A stretch of 64,000 bases of DNA from Microvelia longipes (GCA_018340805.1 JACMZG010001911.1:28637594-28701593), one strand, 5' to 3'; positions 11,473-25,295 are shown, counted from the stretch's first letter. Notes: generated by a model not told the origin, from the letters alone. A program made the numbers and translations.

Positions 11473-11875
11473 CTATCTGTCGATGCTACAATAATTGTCA
11501 GGCTTGTTAATCGTAAGAAAAGGAAGATAGCTCTTGATATGATTTACCCTGACATGGCGGATGGTAGGATTAGCCCCTGGAGGAGTGTTCCTTATATAGG
11601 TTCTGCATCCGATAAAATAGGAAAAATATTGAGGAAAAATGGAGTTGATGTGGCTTTCCGTAATTACACTCGTTGCGTAGTCATATTTCCAAATGTAAGG
11701 ATGTAGTAGACCCAAGTGATAAAAATGGTGTTTATAGCCGTAAAATGATATTATTAGTTAATTTTCCTCTTTTTTACGTTTGTTAAGTTAGGCACTGATG
11801 ATGATCGAGAGATCGAAAGCCGGCTCTGTTTATAATAATTAAAGTTTTGTGAAGAGAATTTGGTGTTTTATTCAG
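11473..11875 (+). mobile_element. Truncated Penelope-like element, plus copy
   Basis: On the plus strand about 220 bases match the linker region of the neighbouring copy (RKIALDMIYPDMADGRISPW, then SVPYIGSASDKIGKIL). The sequence then jumps, with the GIY-YIG region missing, to the same 3' tail (11788-11875). It lies head-to-head with the minus copy. Non-coding in its present state. Confidence 0.75.
11789..11832 (+). ncRNA. Hammerhead-ribozyme-like motif in Penelope tail
   Basis: Order of parts: stem I 5' strand UAGGCA (11789-11794), core CUGAUGA (11795-11801), stem II GAUC-GAGA-GAUC (11803-11814), GAAA (11815-11818), palindromic GCCGGC (11819-11824), UC cleavage dinucleotide (11825-11826), stem I 3' strand UGUUUA (11827-11832), which pairs with UAGGCA using two G-U wobbles. 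One extra U (11802) lies between the core and stem II, unlike the textbook hammerhead. Penelope-like elements are known to carry hammerheads with minimal stem III that act as dimers, which suits the palindrome. Confidence 0.5.
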
Positions 11876-12859
11876 CTATGGTTTAGGATGTTTAAAAACA
11901 AAGACACCAATGTTACCTTCCATGCAAACTTGTAAAGAAGCTCTATCAGAAATTATATAACTTATACTGGCTCACCGAACACTATTATTTACACGTCAGC
12001 TGTAGTAATTCACCCTCATGAGGCTCTTGTATGTATTATGTTAATGCATAGGAGCTTGCCTTTAGGAGCTTGCATAGGAAACCCTAACGTTTCCAGAAAG
12101 TTCATTAAAATATGACCAACGGCCTTTGAAAAACGCTGGTAACAAAATTTGCGGAGACAAACTGACACGCATTAAAATGATAAATAGAGGAATGAAATAA
12201 TTAGTATTATAAAATAAATTGGAATGGTATTATTTTTATATGGTAAAAAGGTAAATATTTTTTTTATAACGTCATAAAAGTGCCTGACATGGAAGATTGT
12301 TATGAAACGTCGGTTCGGATGATAATGGTGGACACAATACTTTTCTCATATACCTACGGTAGTAGGTGTAGAAAAGTTAAAAACATTTATTTCTTAATGA
12401 TCTTATAAATTAAATTTTTAATTAAAACTTACTAAAATTAGAAATAGCGCACTGTTAATTTTTATTTAATGTAATTTATTGACCATTCTAATTAAAATGT
12501 TAAGGACGATGGAGAATTATTCTTCTATTTGGTTTTTATTTAGCTTGTTTTAATAACTAACTTAAATATAAGTCCTAATGATAAAGGGGACAAAATATTT
12601 TTTTTTTTTTTTTGTAGTCAGAAGGATTTGAATACATATTCCCTCAAGTGCCATTGGAATACAAGTATAAAGTTTTCATGTGGACAGTGCTTTAAAAAAA
12701 GTCTACGCGTAGACACAGCAGGTAGGAAAAGGAAGATGTTTCCTGTTAAAGATAAGGTAAGAAGAGATCTAGAATATGTTCTGAAGGTCACGAACAATGA
12801 ATGAAAACATATGAGAATAAAAGAAATTTAAAAAAAGAAGAAAAAACACTATAATTGGA
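11876..12859. other. Intergenic DNA left of the promoter, nothing recognised
   Basis: AT-rich, no recognisable coding or RNA motif. A T-run lies at about 12598-12614. Confidence 0.6.
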
Positions 12860-13066
12860 GTAAAATCTTTTTTTCAGGGCTGATTTCCTTTACGTAGTAA
12901 GGGTTAGGAAAAACAAGCCCTTATCAAAACAGACCAATAGCGTTGGACCTTACATGGGAAATGGACCAATGAGAAGGTCGGAAAAAGAGGTGGGTATCAC
13001 GTATCAGGGGTTTATATTTGGTACCCCCACTCTCCTCTATAACACTCGGCCCTCCGCCTCGCCGTC
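12860..13066 (+). promoter_or_regulatory. Mhc: Candidate Mhc core promoter (TATA + initiator)
   Basis: This is a visibly GC-richer stretch in AT-rich surroundings. Two CCAAT strings lie at about 12938 and 12964, and TTTATATTTGG is at 13011-13021. A TATAAC box (13038-13043) stands about 29 bases before the A of a TCAGA initiator-like sequence (13065-13069, A at 13067). Downstream is an ATG-free segment ending in a strong splice donor. It is on the same strand as Mhc and upstream of the coding start, as expected for an insect Mhc gene with a noncoding first exon. TATTT at 13013 is an alternative TATA. No transcript evidence is available here. Confidence 0.45.
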
Positions 13067-13252
13067 AGATAAGTGAGTAAAAAAAGAAAAAAGAAAATTC
13101 TATCTTTTCAAAGTGTAGTGCCCGGCAAATTGGAACCTCCTCTCTCTCCTTCCCTGTGACTTAACAACTTTTCGGTCTTATCGATATCAAGTTATCGTTT
13201 CATTATTGTAATTTTATTTGTATATTGCTGTTATTTTTAAGGATTTATTAAG
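13067..13252 (+). other. Mhc: Candidate noncoding exon 1 (5' UTR)
   Basis: About 186 bases contain no ATG at all, and end TTATTAAG|GTAAGC, a good 5' splice site. The left border is set by the initiator-like TCAGA. An alternative, much shorter exon could end at 13072 before GTGAGT. In Drosophila the first Mhc exon is also noncoding. The distance to coding exon 2 (about 11 kb) is inferred to be intron 1. Confidence 0.4.
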
Positions 13253-16200
13253 GTAAGCCCATTTATTTTGTACTTATTATGCACAAAAATAAAATTTAGA
13301 AGTAGGAGTATAAAAGTAGAAGTCAACAAAAAATCGGATTATTAAAATTTTAGAAGTTAAAGAATAGAAATTTATAAACGTTAAAACCAAAAGTTTCACA
13401 CTACTTAGGCAAAATGAAAGTTACCTGAACAATGGCGCGTAACTTACTTGATACGTTAAGTTTAGTTAACTCTTAATAAACACGTTAATGCTTGAATTTG
13501 TATCGAAAAATTATTGTCCAAAGTATTACTTTAAAATACTCTAATTACTTTCTATGTAATAAAGAATATGTAATGTTGGATAACATAACAAGGCGATGTT
13601 GGATAGATAAAGCTTTTTGTAGGAATATTTAGGAGCATGCTATTGATGAGAGATAATACATAGTATGTCAATTTATCCCAAAACCTTTAATTTTACTAAA
13701 TAAATAACTTTTTAATTAGATAATAACTCAGTAATTATGTATATAAAACTTAATATGGTCTTATTAGTCGATAAAGATTAGAACAGACATTTTGACGATA
13801 GATTACACATATGCTTAGTATTACAATATAATATCACACTGTCAGGACTGGTAATATCGGAGATATAAGACAAAAGAACGATAAAATCGATGAGTTTTGT
13901 TTCTTTCCAAAAGCATCGTATACATAAAATAAACATTTTAATTTGGATGCATAATGTACAATTCTTAAATTTGTTGAGTTTTTACCATTTTAAAGAAATA
14001 AGCTTTTGACAAAAAGAATAGGTGTTCAAATCTGATAGGTGAAGGAAATTTTACAATTCTAACGCTTACAATTTCAAAAAAGTTATCAAAACTAATAAGG
14101 CAATGCTTGATGCGCAAACTTACAATTTTTCAATACAATATGTACCCGCGAAGTGCATAAAACATCTAAAATAGTAAGAATACAAGTTTAGAAAATTAAA
14201 TTATTCTATTTAAACATTCCCAAAGTATGTTAGTCAAAAATTAGTTGTAATTTTTCTGTGAAAAACCCCTCAAAAACCCTTATTGCTCTTGCGATCGGCA
14301 AAATAATTCGCTCAAGTATTTTAAGACTTTGATTCCATCAGACTTAAGTTAAAGCGGTTGCCAATAAATTAAATAAAAACCCTTGTAGTTATCTCAAGCC
14401 ATACATGTTACTAGAGTAGGCATAGCCAATCTTAATAAATTGAGAAGCTTGAAACGTTTTTTGGGGGCACTCAGGGCTCTGTGTATCCTTATTGAAACCT
14501 TCTCTAAGAGTGAGTTAAGGTTATAATAAATCAATTGCTATCTGCTTCTTACAATTTTTAAATTTACTTTTATAAAAGTTACTGTAATTTTGTTCTGTTT
14601 ATTGGATAATATTCCTAGTCGAAGATGTTCAGGTTAAACTTTCGATGTTTCAAAATTCAACCAATAGGGCCCTCTAGTAATATTATCTTATGCCTCACGC
14701 ATAATTTCAAGGTTTGACAGTACTAACGAGCCAATAATCACAGTTAAATGAACAACGAACTTTCTTTCAAACTCGAACATATTTATATTTCTGGGAATAT
14801 AATTAAGAGATAGTAATAATTTATTTAACAAGGATTCCACCTAGACTTTAAGTTAAAGCGAGCCTATATATTAAGTAACAAGTCTTGTACTTAAGTATAT
14901 TAGCAGGCTTAGTCGATACCAATACGCAAAAAAAATCACGGCTAAACACGATTGTTGATCGTTTCTGTCTAGCATATTAATTTTGAATGTAATAATAAAA
15001 ACAAAAGTTTTACTATTATGAGCGTCTATGTCTACAAGAGTAGCGAGTGTAAAACGTTCCATAATTTGTGCTGTCTTCTTAAAAATTTATAAAACTTTAC
15101 CTTTGATTTTATTAGTATTTTATGAGTTTTTATGATAAATAATTAATAAGTTTAAAAATATATATTACGTATTATTAAGCTTGATTAATTAGGGCCGAGC
15201 AGAGTTGGACCCATCCGATGCCTTGACTTTAAGAGTTCTCTAATTTATAATCAATTAATATAAGTTTTCTTTAATCGATCCTAACAAAATAAGCCGTGGT
15301 TTACAAATTTATGAAGTTAGATAAAATTTAAATTACAAAAATAGTACATTTATACAAAGGATAATTAAAGGAAGTTAAACAAAAAAAACTGAATACTTTT
15401 TATACATATAACCAACATATATCTGAAAAGAAAATGAATAATAAACACGACAACAAAAGATCAATAAGAAATAAACCCTAACATTTAAACAAAACAGTTT
15501 GACACGATTCTAACAGTCTGCTTCCATATTCTTATGGTTGCATAAGAAAAGAAGAGACATCAATTAATATTACAAGTATGCATATAGAAAATCCAAAAAT
15601 AAATTAATGCAAAGAAGAATATCTAATAAACAATGCATATAAAAATTGAGAGCTTAACTAATAAAGAAGTTACTTTATATAAAATCCTACTTAATCTTTT
15701 TTAATCCTCCAAACCTAAGTTTTTTTTAAACATTCAAACCTACTTCTCCGCTATAGGTAAAATGCAACATATTTTATACTATTACCAATGACTAGTTGTC
15801 AAATGTCGATTTTGACAGTCAATCAGTGATTGATAGTCAATCTAAACTTCTGACACTATAATTAAGAAAAGTATTTTATTGAATTCTACGTAAACAACTT
15901 CTATTAGTTGTACTTACAAATTTCCTTTTCTTTATCAACACGTAACGTCGTTTCGACCTTTATTAAGTTATTTTTCATGTTAAGCGGTCGTGTAGAATGG
16001 CCAAAAAATAGAAAAAATAGAAAGTTTTAGACCAGAAGTGTTAAGTAAATATTATATTAGAAGAGTCCTCTATGAGACGAAATGTAATTAAAATTTTAAT
16101 TTTACTAAAAAAAATTATGATTAATCGCAGGTATATTAGAAATAATATATACGGATATAAATAAGAAACTACGCAATCATAGAAGCTTAGAACATCGCAT

Positions 16201-19200
16201 AGTTAGAGCATTTTAGTATCCTATACTTCCTGACAACAGAAAAATTGAGTTTTAGAGAAATTAGAGGTAAAACGTAGATACGGTATATATTAACATCAAA
16301 CAAACAAAAAATAAATAATGAATTATTATTAATACTTCTGTGTCTCTGTAATACTAGATCTATGCCCTAAACTGATTCTCATTTCAAATTATGAATTATT
16401 TCATAATATACACATTTTAAATTGATTTTATACATCAAAAATCCTGTGCTTGTCTCATATAAATAGGTGAGCTCCAGTTGTCCTAAAAGCACTAGTTGTT
16501 AACTAACTTGCCTTAGTCTAATCTTTTTGTGGACTGATTTTTATTCTTTAAGTTATTCTTGAATATAAAAAAAATATTCTTTAAGACATTCACAACATAT
16601 TAACAAATTATGTCATTGGTTAATCATGATTTTATTATATTATTTTAACAATTAATGAATAAATAATAATAATAATAATAAATTAACGAGACACGAATTA
16701 ATTAATAATGATTACTTAAACCTTTAAATAAATGATGGTCTAACTGTTATTTTTTGTTATGGTCCAAAAAAATAAGTTTATAACTTTAACATTTAGCCAT
16801 TAGGGTTCCGATGATTAAGCAGACCTGTCATATTGAGTCAATATGTGGTTGTTCACTGATTAATGCAACCATAAAGAATCAGGACCAAATGGTTCTCTCA
16901 AGACATTGCCTTAGTTTTACCAGTATGCTTAGAACCTTTGGGGTTTTACGGTCTAGAGAATTCCTAAACTTCTTTTTAAAACACAATAAGCATTATTTGT
17001 AACCTATTGTAACCACTGCTGAGCATAAAGACCCTTTCAAACCAAAACAATAAAATTACCAATACAAAAGAAGGCTAGATTATAGTCAGTAGTTATTAGT
17101 AGTAATTGGTGGTTAGTATTGATTACTAAAGGTTACTAAAAATTATTGGTTACACTTGCTAGGCGTCTAAAGTCTGAGAATATCCAAAAAACAACGTTTT
17201 GCCACCTAAAGTTCACATTTGTTCTACTGTTTGATTCGTGTTTTTCTCAACACTGGACAAAAAAATAAAAAACAAGTATTTTGGAAGGAATTTTGTTAAA
17301 GTAATATTTAAACTCTACAGATAAGTACAAACATTTGCTCTTTAAAATATGGTGTTGTTAAGCCATTAGTATGCGGTTTAACAAACTAGATTATAAAGAT
17401 GATATTTTATATTTATATATTTTATATTTATATTATATTTTATATATTTGATATTTTAGATTAACATATCTTTCGAAGAAAAATAATATTTTCAATTAGG
17501 CGCTAAACTTCTGGTGTAACTTTCTTTTGTCATATTTTTACTAGATTAAAAAAATACTGATGTAATCACACAAACATCATGTTGGGACACTCGAGATAGT
17601 TTATCTCGTAAGATAACTTAAAAATATACTTTAATTCTTTAAATTTAGCTTCTTTATATTCTATAGTTACTCTATAACTAAAAATTATGTTAACCCCGAG
17701 AGTAGGATAGCTTAAAATTAATCAAAGATTTTTATAACTAAAAGAAAATATAAAGAATAGATGTCTCTTTCGAACACAGTTAAATCACAAGGATAAAGGA
17801 CAGGTACGTAATTTTTCAGAAAAGCAGAATCATTTTTCATTACAGCCAGATGTAAAGTACAGTAATGATTGAAAAGAATTTAGGTTCGTTTACTAGCATA
17901 ATCCTAAAATTAAAAATAGAATCTTTTTAGAAACAGATATGTCCACCGACAAATCCATAATTGATCATCATGTAATAAAAATTATGTATTTTATAATTTA
18001 CAGCGGCGACAAAAAGATTTGATTATTAAGAAACAATTGAGTTTAAAGTTTCTGTATTAAATAGACAATTATGGATCATAACCGCCAAATAATATATAAT
18101 TTTGATAACATATTAATTTAAATCATGTTGCTAAAAAAGTTTGTTCACAACGAGTATTCAAACTATGAATAAAACTAAAAGATCAATGAAAAAAACAACA
18201 TGAAAAAGATAAAAATCTTGAAACAGCTGTATTCGAGAGACCATATGATTTAAGTGCATTCGAAAGAAACATCTATTCTTTATATTTTCTTTAAGTTTTA
18301 TCAATTTTTTGATTAATTTTCAGCTGCCGTCGTATGAGGTTTAGACCATTTTAAGTAATAAAGTAGTCATGAAAATTCATGATTTTGAATTAATAATTTA
18401 TAGCTTGTTAAAATAATTTCTGAGCTTTTTGTCAAAGCATTTTAATTTTATTTTGTGAGTGTTTTTTGACTAATAAAATTAAACGTAGAGAAACAATAAA
18501 TCTTGTTCCTTGCTCAAAATGTCCTTGTCTAGCTTTACACGTCTCAAATAAAAACACCGCGAAAATATTTAAAAGTTCAAATTTCATAGCCCGCGAAAAA
18601 AATGAGAATAGAAAAATTATCTAAAAATAACCATAAGATTTCTATTATTGGTGATAAGGAGGGCTACCTGAAAGATAATGGGGGCCTGACCCATATAGGT
18701 CGGGGAGGGGGCATGTGCCCCCCTCTAGCTTGAAATCTTGGACTTTTGCCCCTAAGACCAGAGCGCCCCCCTCTTCAGTCTATTTTAGATACCCCGGTCA
18801 GTCCTGCTTCACGCCGCTTCTCGAACGGCGATCCCAATTTTTAGTTCAGGTTAGTTTTTATTCTTCTTTATTATTCAACTTTAAATTTTAAATAATGCAA
18901 GCAGAGTTTAGTGAATTATAAAATTATATTTAATATTTCTCTTAGCTACTTAAATTTTTAATTAAAATTTAATTTAAAACATTTAAATGTTGAAAAAACT
19001 AGGTTAATGTAGTGTGCAACTTAATACCCCTTGGTCTACCCCCTCCCTCACCACTATAATACTTATAATAGACTCTACACTTCTCCATTAGAAACCAACT
19101 ATACCATCAGTGTAATAGTTAATTTAAAGTATCATCGCATACTATTTGATACTATGATGTAAAAACCAAAATAAGCAAAATAAATAATAATTTAAAGAAA

Positions 19201-22200
19201 ATATATACTATTGGATAATTTTCGGACCTAATAAATAATTTTGTTAGTCTTTTATTACCAAGAACATTTTTAGTCAAATAATAATATAATGAATATTTTT
19301 TTTTAAAAAATAATAAGAATTAAGAGGTTTAATGTGCTGTTGATCATAATTATAAACAATTTATTGATTTTTTTTTAATATGAAACTAATCGTTTCACTT
19401 TGCGAAACGCTTGTTTGTAATTTTTTTAAAATATTTTTTTATAAGGACTGCAGTCTTCAATAAATTGTTATTAACAATTAAAATTCAAAACCAAATGTTA
19501 TAAAACTTTGTACTAATTTTAATTGTGGATGTTCATACTTCTTAAATATTTAATTTTTCTACTTTTTTATTTTCACCAGATATTTTTATTTCTGTTTTTT
19601 AATTAACCTTAAATAGTTCTGTAAAAATCTTAAGTATATTAAAATAATTCGAATTAGGTTTATTGAGATAAGCATAAAATAAAGGCTTCTTAATAGATTG
19701 TTTATGAATATAAAATTTTAGATGAATACACAATAATTAATAATTTACTTTTATTCAACAGAAGAAAAGTTGAAATTTAATATGATGAAAAAAATTTAAA
19801 TAAATTCCTATAACCATATCAATAAATTATCATTTTTAAAAGTAAAACTAATGAATATAATTTTTCCCTTAAAATATTATCTTTCATTGTCCGCCATTTT
19901 AATTTATAATGTAAGAGTACAAATAAAATTTAAGAAAGACAGAATAAGTTCAAATAGAAATCATACTATATTTTTATGTGTTAATGTTAGCAAAGGTTTC
20001 ACGCATGCGTAGTACGTAAAGCTTTCGGTGGCTAGGTCTATGTTTAGCCAAGGCATGCCAGATTTTCTAGCCGTCAAGATTTTCATGAGCTTTTCCTCTC
20101 CCCAGCTATTTCTAGTCCTATTATTAATCATATTGAATAAATAAGAAAGAGATAGAAAATATAATACAAAAAATTTGGCAACAAATCCAAACTTCTAAGT
20201 CTCCCTGAACAGTTTTTTTCTTTTTCTATGCAATAAAAAGAAAGAATATTATCTGTCTAGGAATATTTTATTTGTCTGTAATTTAACCCTTAAAATTATT
20301 TATAAAATTGGGGTCAAATAAAAAAAAGCCTATCGAGATATTTAAATAACGTATATGAATTAGAACAACGATATATATGGAGTTTAGAGGATGAAGTAAA
20401 AACTTAAGGTTCTAGCAAAAAAATACAACTAACAAATTAATACAAGAATTTTTTTAAATTCAAAAATTTGGTGAAGAGAAATCAAAAGGGTATCAAGAAT
20501 AGTTTACAAATTTGTTTTACTTATGAATACTAGTAAATACAATTTATTAGTAGCCCACCCCATCATCAGTATGTATTTAACTTAATAATGTCTGAGTTTA
20601 AATTATACTCGAAATGTATTTAATCTGTCACTTAATCCGTTCACGTGCTAACTTTATAACTTAAATTTTTTTATTCCTCAAGCCACATCAAAAAGGGATG
20701 GGATTAAGATTAAAGCGGCTTAGGCGCTCCTTATTCCCCTTGTAATTTCCTTTGGATACAGGTTAAACATGTTTTCATGAAACAAATATCCTAAACCCTA
20801 TTTACATGACATGCTCAGGTCTGTGTTTTTGAAACTCTTAAGTAAATAGTTTAAGCAATTGAAACTTATCAGTAGGAATTATGCATGTATTGTTAGGAAG
20901 GAATGTAGGTATATAGTACTTTCAAAACTCAATATATACTATTACACAAAAAATGTAATAAACCCTACACAAATTTTAAAATTATACTAATTTACCCCTT
21001 TGATATTTTAATAACAATAATAATTCGCCAACTTTAATTATTACACAGAGGATAGTGGATTTAACCCACCTGAGATGGTTCTCACAGAGTAAATACCTTG
21101 ATAGACCGAAAGACCCTAAAACGGGCATTTCATTTTAATAATTCGTCAGTGGAAACAACTGAAGCGTATGCGTAACATTATTATTAATATTGTCATTAAA
21201 TTCTATATAAGAAAATTTTAACAATCTATAAAAACACTTGTAAGAAGGAAGGAAACCAATATATTATATTATATTAATGCGCATATAATAGACTTGTATG
21301 AGCCAAATTATTTGGCACGAGATACCCTAACCTATTAGATCACAAAAGAAAAATAGAAACACCGTGACTTATGTCAAGGCTTGTCTTATATCTAGACTAC
21401 AATCACACATTAAAAAAATTGAACAACATGAATTAACTACAATAATAAATATAATAAAAATATAATAATAAAAAACCTAATAATAAAAAATCTCAATTAA
21501 ATTAAAAAAAGTTAGAAACTTTTTAACGATTCGTGATTTATCTAGGAGCCAGATGTACTTTTGCTTTAAGTACATAATAGCTCTTTACAGTATTTAGTGT
21601 AAGTCCAAATTGCACAAAAAATCTAACTTAATAAGTTAAAATTGGTTGAACCTTACTTAAGTGAAGACTTAAGTATCGTATAAAGTCAAATGTTTAAAAA
21701 AAAATTGAAAAAAAGGAACTTTATTCAAATTATTTAGAATGAGAGCTACTATTTTACATCTTTGATTATATTCTTCTGGCATTACATTGATGGAGTCGAG
21801 AATTTTTAAAATTATTTTCATCATATCCACGTTGCTTCATATATTGAAAAATAGGCACTAAAGAGGTTCATAAGTCGTTTATTTATAATTTTTCTACAAT
21901 ATTTCGCTTGTACATCAAAACAAATACATATTATGGTTAGATCAATTAAAAAATCCTTTATACACTCTAAATTTAGCAATCAATACTGTAAAGGTATATA
22001 ATATGAAAATCCAAATAAATTAATAATTAATAAAATTGAATAAACAAAACTGCAATAAATTATATTTATTTATATTTTTAAATTTATAAATATAAATTCC
22101 TACATTTAGAGTATAGATATCATTTTTTTACTAACGCAGTAAAGATCCAAACAAATTATTCAATATACTTGGAGGTACAAAGCGAAGTATTGTAGAAAAT

Positions 22201-24466
22201 ATGTAATAAAAATAACTTATATAAGCTCAGCAAGTCTGTCTTGAGTCAAGTTTATTTAAAATATCAGATAATTTTTAATTTAAATGAAACAAACGCAGAG
22301 ACAAAAATAGAAACTTATTAAATGTCATACAAACAACTCTGACCTAATAAATCTTGATCTTTCTTTAACAAAAACAATGATACCAATTATCTTGAAACGT
22401 TCTTAGCTTAAATAAGAAACTATAATCAATTTACTATTAGTAACTTATAGTAAGATGTAACTACTCCTTCCATAGAGATGTCATTACTTTAGAGCAAGCA
22501 ATAAAGAAGCAATACAGATGTTTCAGTCTTCCAGTAAAATAAAATATTTTATAGGAAAACTTAAAATATCTATAGCTCTTGAGTCCCTTACTCTAGCCTA
22601 AATACTTTATAATCATAATGTTCTATTGAAAGTTCGCTACTCCATTCTATGACTACTAAAAAGTAAGATTAGGTTTTAAGAAATATTGAAGAATCTCCCT
22701 AATAAACGCCCTAATAATACCATTTTTATGACTTCATCAATTGTTTTCTTAACCTCGCTACTACAACCTTTTATTGAGTATTTAAAAGACAAAAATGTAT
22801 CAATATATTTATAAATATTATTAATATATTTTTAATTTACTTAAAAAAACGATGCAGCCACTATACATATAAAATCATTTACGTTGCCAAAACAACATTA
22901 TAAAGGAAACGAATAAACAATTTCGAATAAGAGCTACGCTAAATTGAATTTGCAAGAAAGGATATTCTTTCTAGAAAAAACTGTCTATTTTAAGTTAAAC
23001 CTCTTGCGAATGACGTCATTAACGTCTCGAAGTTTTTGCATACCTTCAACAGGGTTTATAAACACTTAGAATTCAACACTGTTTTTCCCCCTGTCTGAAG
23101 CCAATTTTATTCGAAAACTAAACAAAGATGTTCTAGTATAAATAAGAAGAGAATTTAAGAGTAAATTTTATCTCGTTTTCCTCTGTACAACTGTTAACAT
23201 TCACTTAAAATCTGTTTTTAACAATAAACATCCTTTGTACGAAAATAAGTTTATCAGATACTTTAAATGAACTTAGCAATCTTATAGTTAATATATTTAA
23301 TTTTATGAACTGCAAATTACTTTAATTTATTTATTCCCTCTTTCACTTAGTCTGGGACATTGTCCTGTAATATTTTATTACTCATAATTAAAAAAATATT
23401 GAGATAGTAAATACAGAAGATTTGCATAACAAAAATTTTACGAGCTTATCAGTGGGAACGAAATCAGTCATTAGGCAGCAAAAGACTTCAATTAGTAGAA
23501 AAAATAACGGGTCTCATATATAAGCAGAAAAAAGTTACGAGATTTTGCCACCAAGCGTATTTAGCGTCAAATCAGACTATTGCTTTTCGCTCAAAACCTA
23601 ACCTAGCGCTCGCAGCTGATGTAAGGAGCCACTAGTTGGCTAGTGGCTAATTGCGAACTTGCTACATAATAACTCTTTGAAGTCACAATTCATTAATCCT
23701 TTTTCATCTTCCTATATGATATCCTAACGTAAAAATTATGTATCTTCTTTTTATATTTATGTAAAAACACCATTTATTTAATTTTGATGTGCCTAGCACT
23801 CCATGATTTTTAAATTATTATTATTTAAGGGTGTGTTAAGAATGACTCACCAGTTTGCAACGGTGTCCCAGGTGTTTAGAACTTCTCTAGAAACAGTCAG
23901 AAGTCAACAGCATCATTTATTCCTTATACTTGTCGTTTTTCAAACCCTGAAACATTTTTTACACCTCTTAACTTTATTTTAAAAAATCAATTAGTATTTC
24001 TAATCGCATCCATCATGAAAATTAAGTAAAAATTTAGAAAGATGAGTAAAACGCACTCATAATGTTTCTCGAAATGAAGTAAAAGTAACACTAAAAACTT
24101 TACAGTAATTTCTCTGCGACACGCAGTCACAGCACTGCAATGTTTTATTTTAATATACGACTATTGTCTCTTTAAATGCTATAATGATTCAATACAAAAA
24201 TATATGCAGACAAACAGTTAGCTTGATGATCCTAATATCATCAATAAGACAATCCATAGATATGAGTCTTGAATTCACAAAACGAGACTTGAGAGGCTTA
24301 ACCCCAATATCTGTCAACGACCAACACCTCCAAGAGGTGTAGGATGTGTGACGATTACATTCCCATTTGGCATCACAGGTAATATTTCTAAGGTTTATAC
24401 CAATTCAACTCTTAAAAATGAATTCCTAACAATTTGTGTTTTTAATTTATAAATTTGTGTGTTTAG
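13253..24466 (+). other. Presumed intron 1 of Mhc
   Basis: Eleven kilobases of AT-rich DNA with only short open stretches. The one striking part is a GC-rich patch at about 18655-18860, listed separately. In several insects the first Mhc intron carries muscle enhancers, but MEF2-like A/T strings are too frequent here by chance to call single sites. Confidence 0.5.
18655..18860. other. GC-rich island inside intron 1
   Basis: Runs of G and C (GGGGAGGGGGCATGTGCCCC around 18701-18720, then GCGCCCCCCTC) stand out from AT-rich flanks. It ends with TCAGTCC (18798), a CGCCGCTTCTCGAACGGCG inverted stretch and CAG|GTTAGT (near 18850). It could be a relic of a DNA transposon end, as hAT elements often have such C-rich text, or an alternative promoter with first exon. 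Neither is established. Confidence 0.4.
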
Positions 24467-24697
24467 GTAGGTTAATTTAAATCAGCAGGCATGCCGAGGG
24501 TAGTAAAACAAGAGGGTGATGATCCCGACCCAACACCCTACCTGTACGTCTCCCTCGAGCAAAAACGAATTGATCAAACGAAACCTTACGATGCCAAGAA
24601 AGCTTGCTGGGTACCCGACGAGGCTGAGGGCTTTGTTCAGGGTGAGATTCAGTCAACCAAGGGAGATGTCGTCAGTGTCAAGCTTCCTAACGGAGAG
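24467..24697 (+). CDS. Mhc: Mhc exon 2: start codon, N-terminus (aa 1-69)
   Basis: The acceptor TTGTGTGTTTAG is followed by 24 bases of 5' UTR and ATG at 24491. The protein begins MPRVVKQEGDDPDPTPYLYV and continues through SLEQKRIDQTKPYD and the KACWVPDE block of the myosin N-terminal SH3-like domain. It ends GAG|GTAATA in phase 0 after 69 codons. The start is the usual insect muscle myosin start and no earlier in-frame ATG lies in the exon. AG dinucleotides at 24485 and 24488 are alternative acceptors that would not change the protein. This exon is common to all isoforms. Confidence 0.95.
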
Positions 24698-25295
24698 GTA
24701 ATATCACCCAGTTGTTTTTGGTTCAGAACTTGAGAAATTATCTGTCTGACTCAGGAGACCTTGATTAGGAAAAGAAACAAAGTATTTAATCGGACTTAAG
24801 AACCCTTAAGTAATTTCTTAAGGCGACTTAAGAATAAAGTCGCCTTACTTCTGCAAGGAGTCTGAAGACCCTTGAGAATACTAAAATAGGAAAAAGAACA
24901 ATTAATATACATAACAATAAAAAAATTATTTAAAAGAGTGATTAGTACAAAGGTTAAATTCTTATAAGATTATTAACACAACCCTAATCTCATATCTAAT
25001 TTTTCCTTTCACATGAAAGTTACGAAAATAAAGCCTGAATTGTGTAATTGTAAAGCCAAGAGGTTTTTATTAGTGTTTAACGATGATTTTTCATCATTTT
25101 ATATTGATAATAGTAAATAAAATAACATTTAGTTGTAAACTACTAATTATATAGAACTTATTTTATATTTAAAACATATATCTTTTAATAAAATGAATAC
25201 GCTTATTGGCTAATAAAGTTAACAAAGCTTAGTACAGCAAGATTTTTAATTGAAATTACTACGAAATATTAAATGTATAAATTGGTCAACTTCAG
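24698..25295 (+). other. Intron, nothing recognised
   Basis: GT...AG intron, AT-rich. A CTTAAG-rich stretch lies near 24790-24850. Confidence 0.8.

Noticed and set aside
16458..16466. TATAAATAG box as an alternative promoter in intron 1
   Set aside because: No initiator or good first exon at the right spacing; such strings are expected by chance in AT-rich DNA.
23515..23525. TATATAAG box close to exon 2
   Set aside because: No supporting initiator or donor before the exon 2 acceptor.
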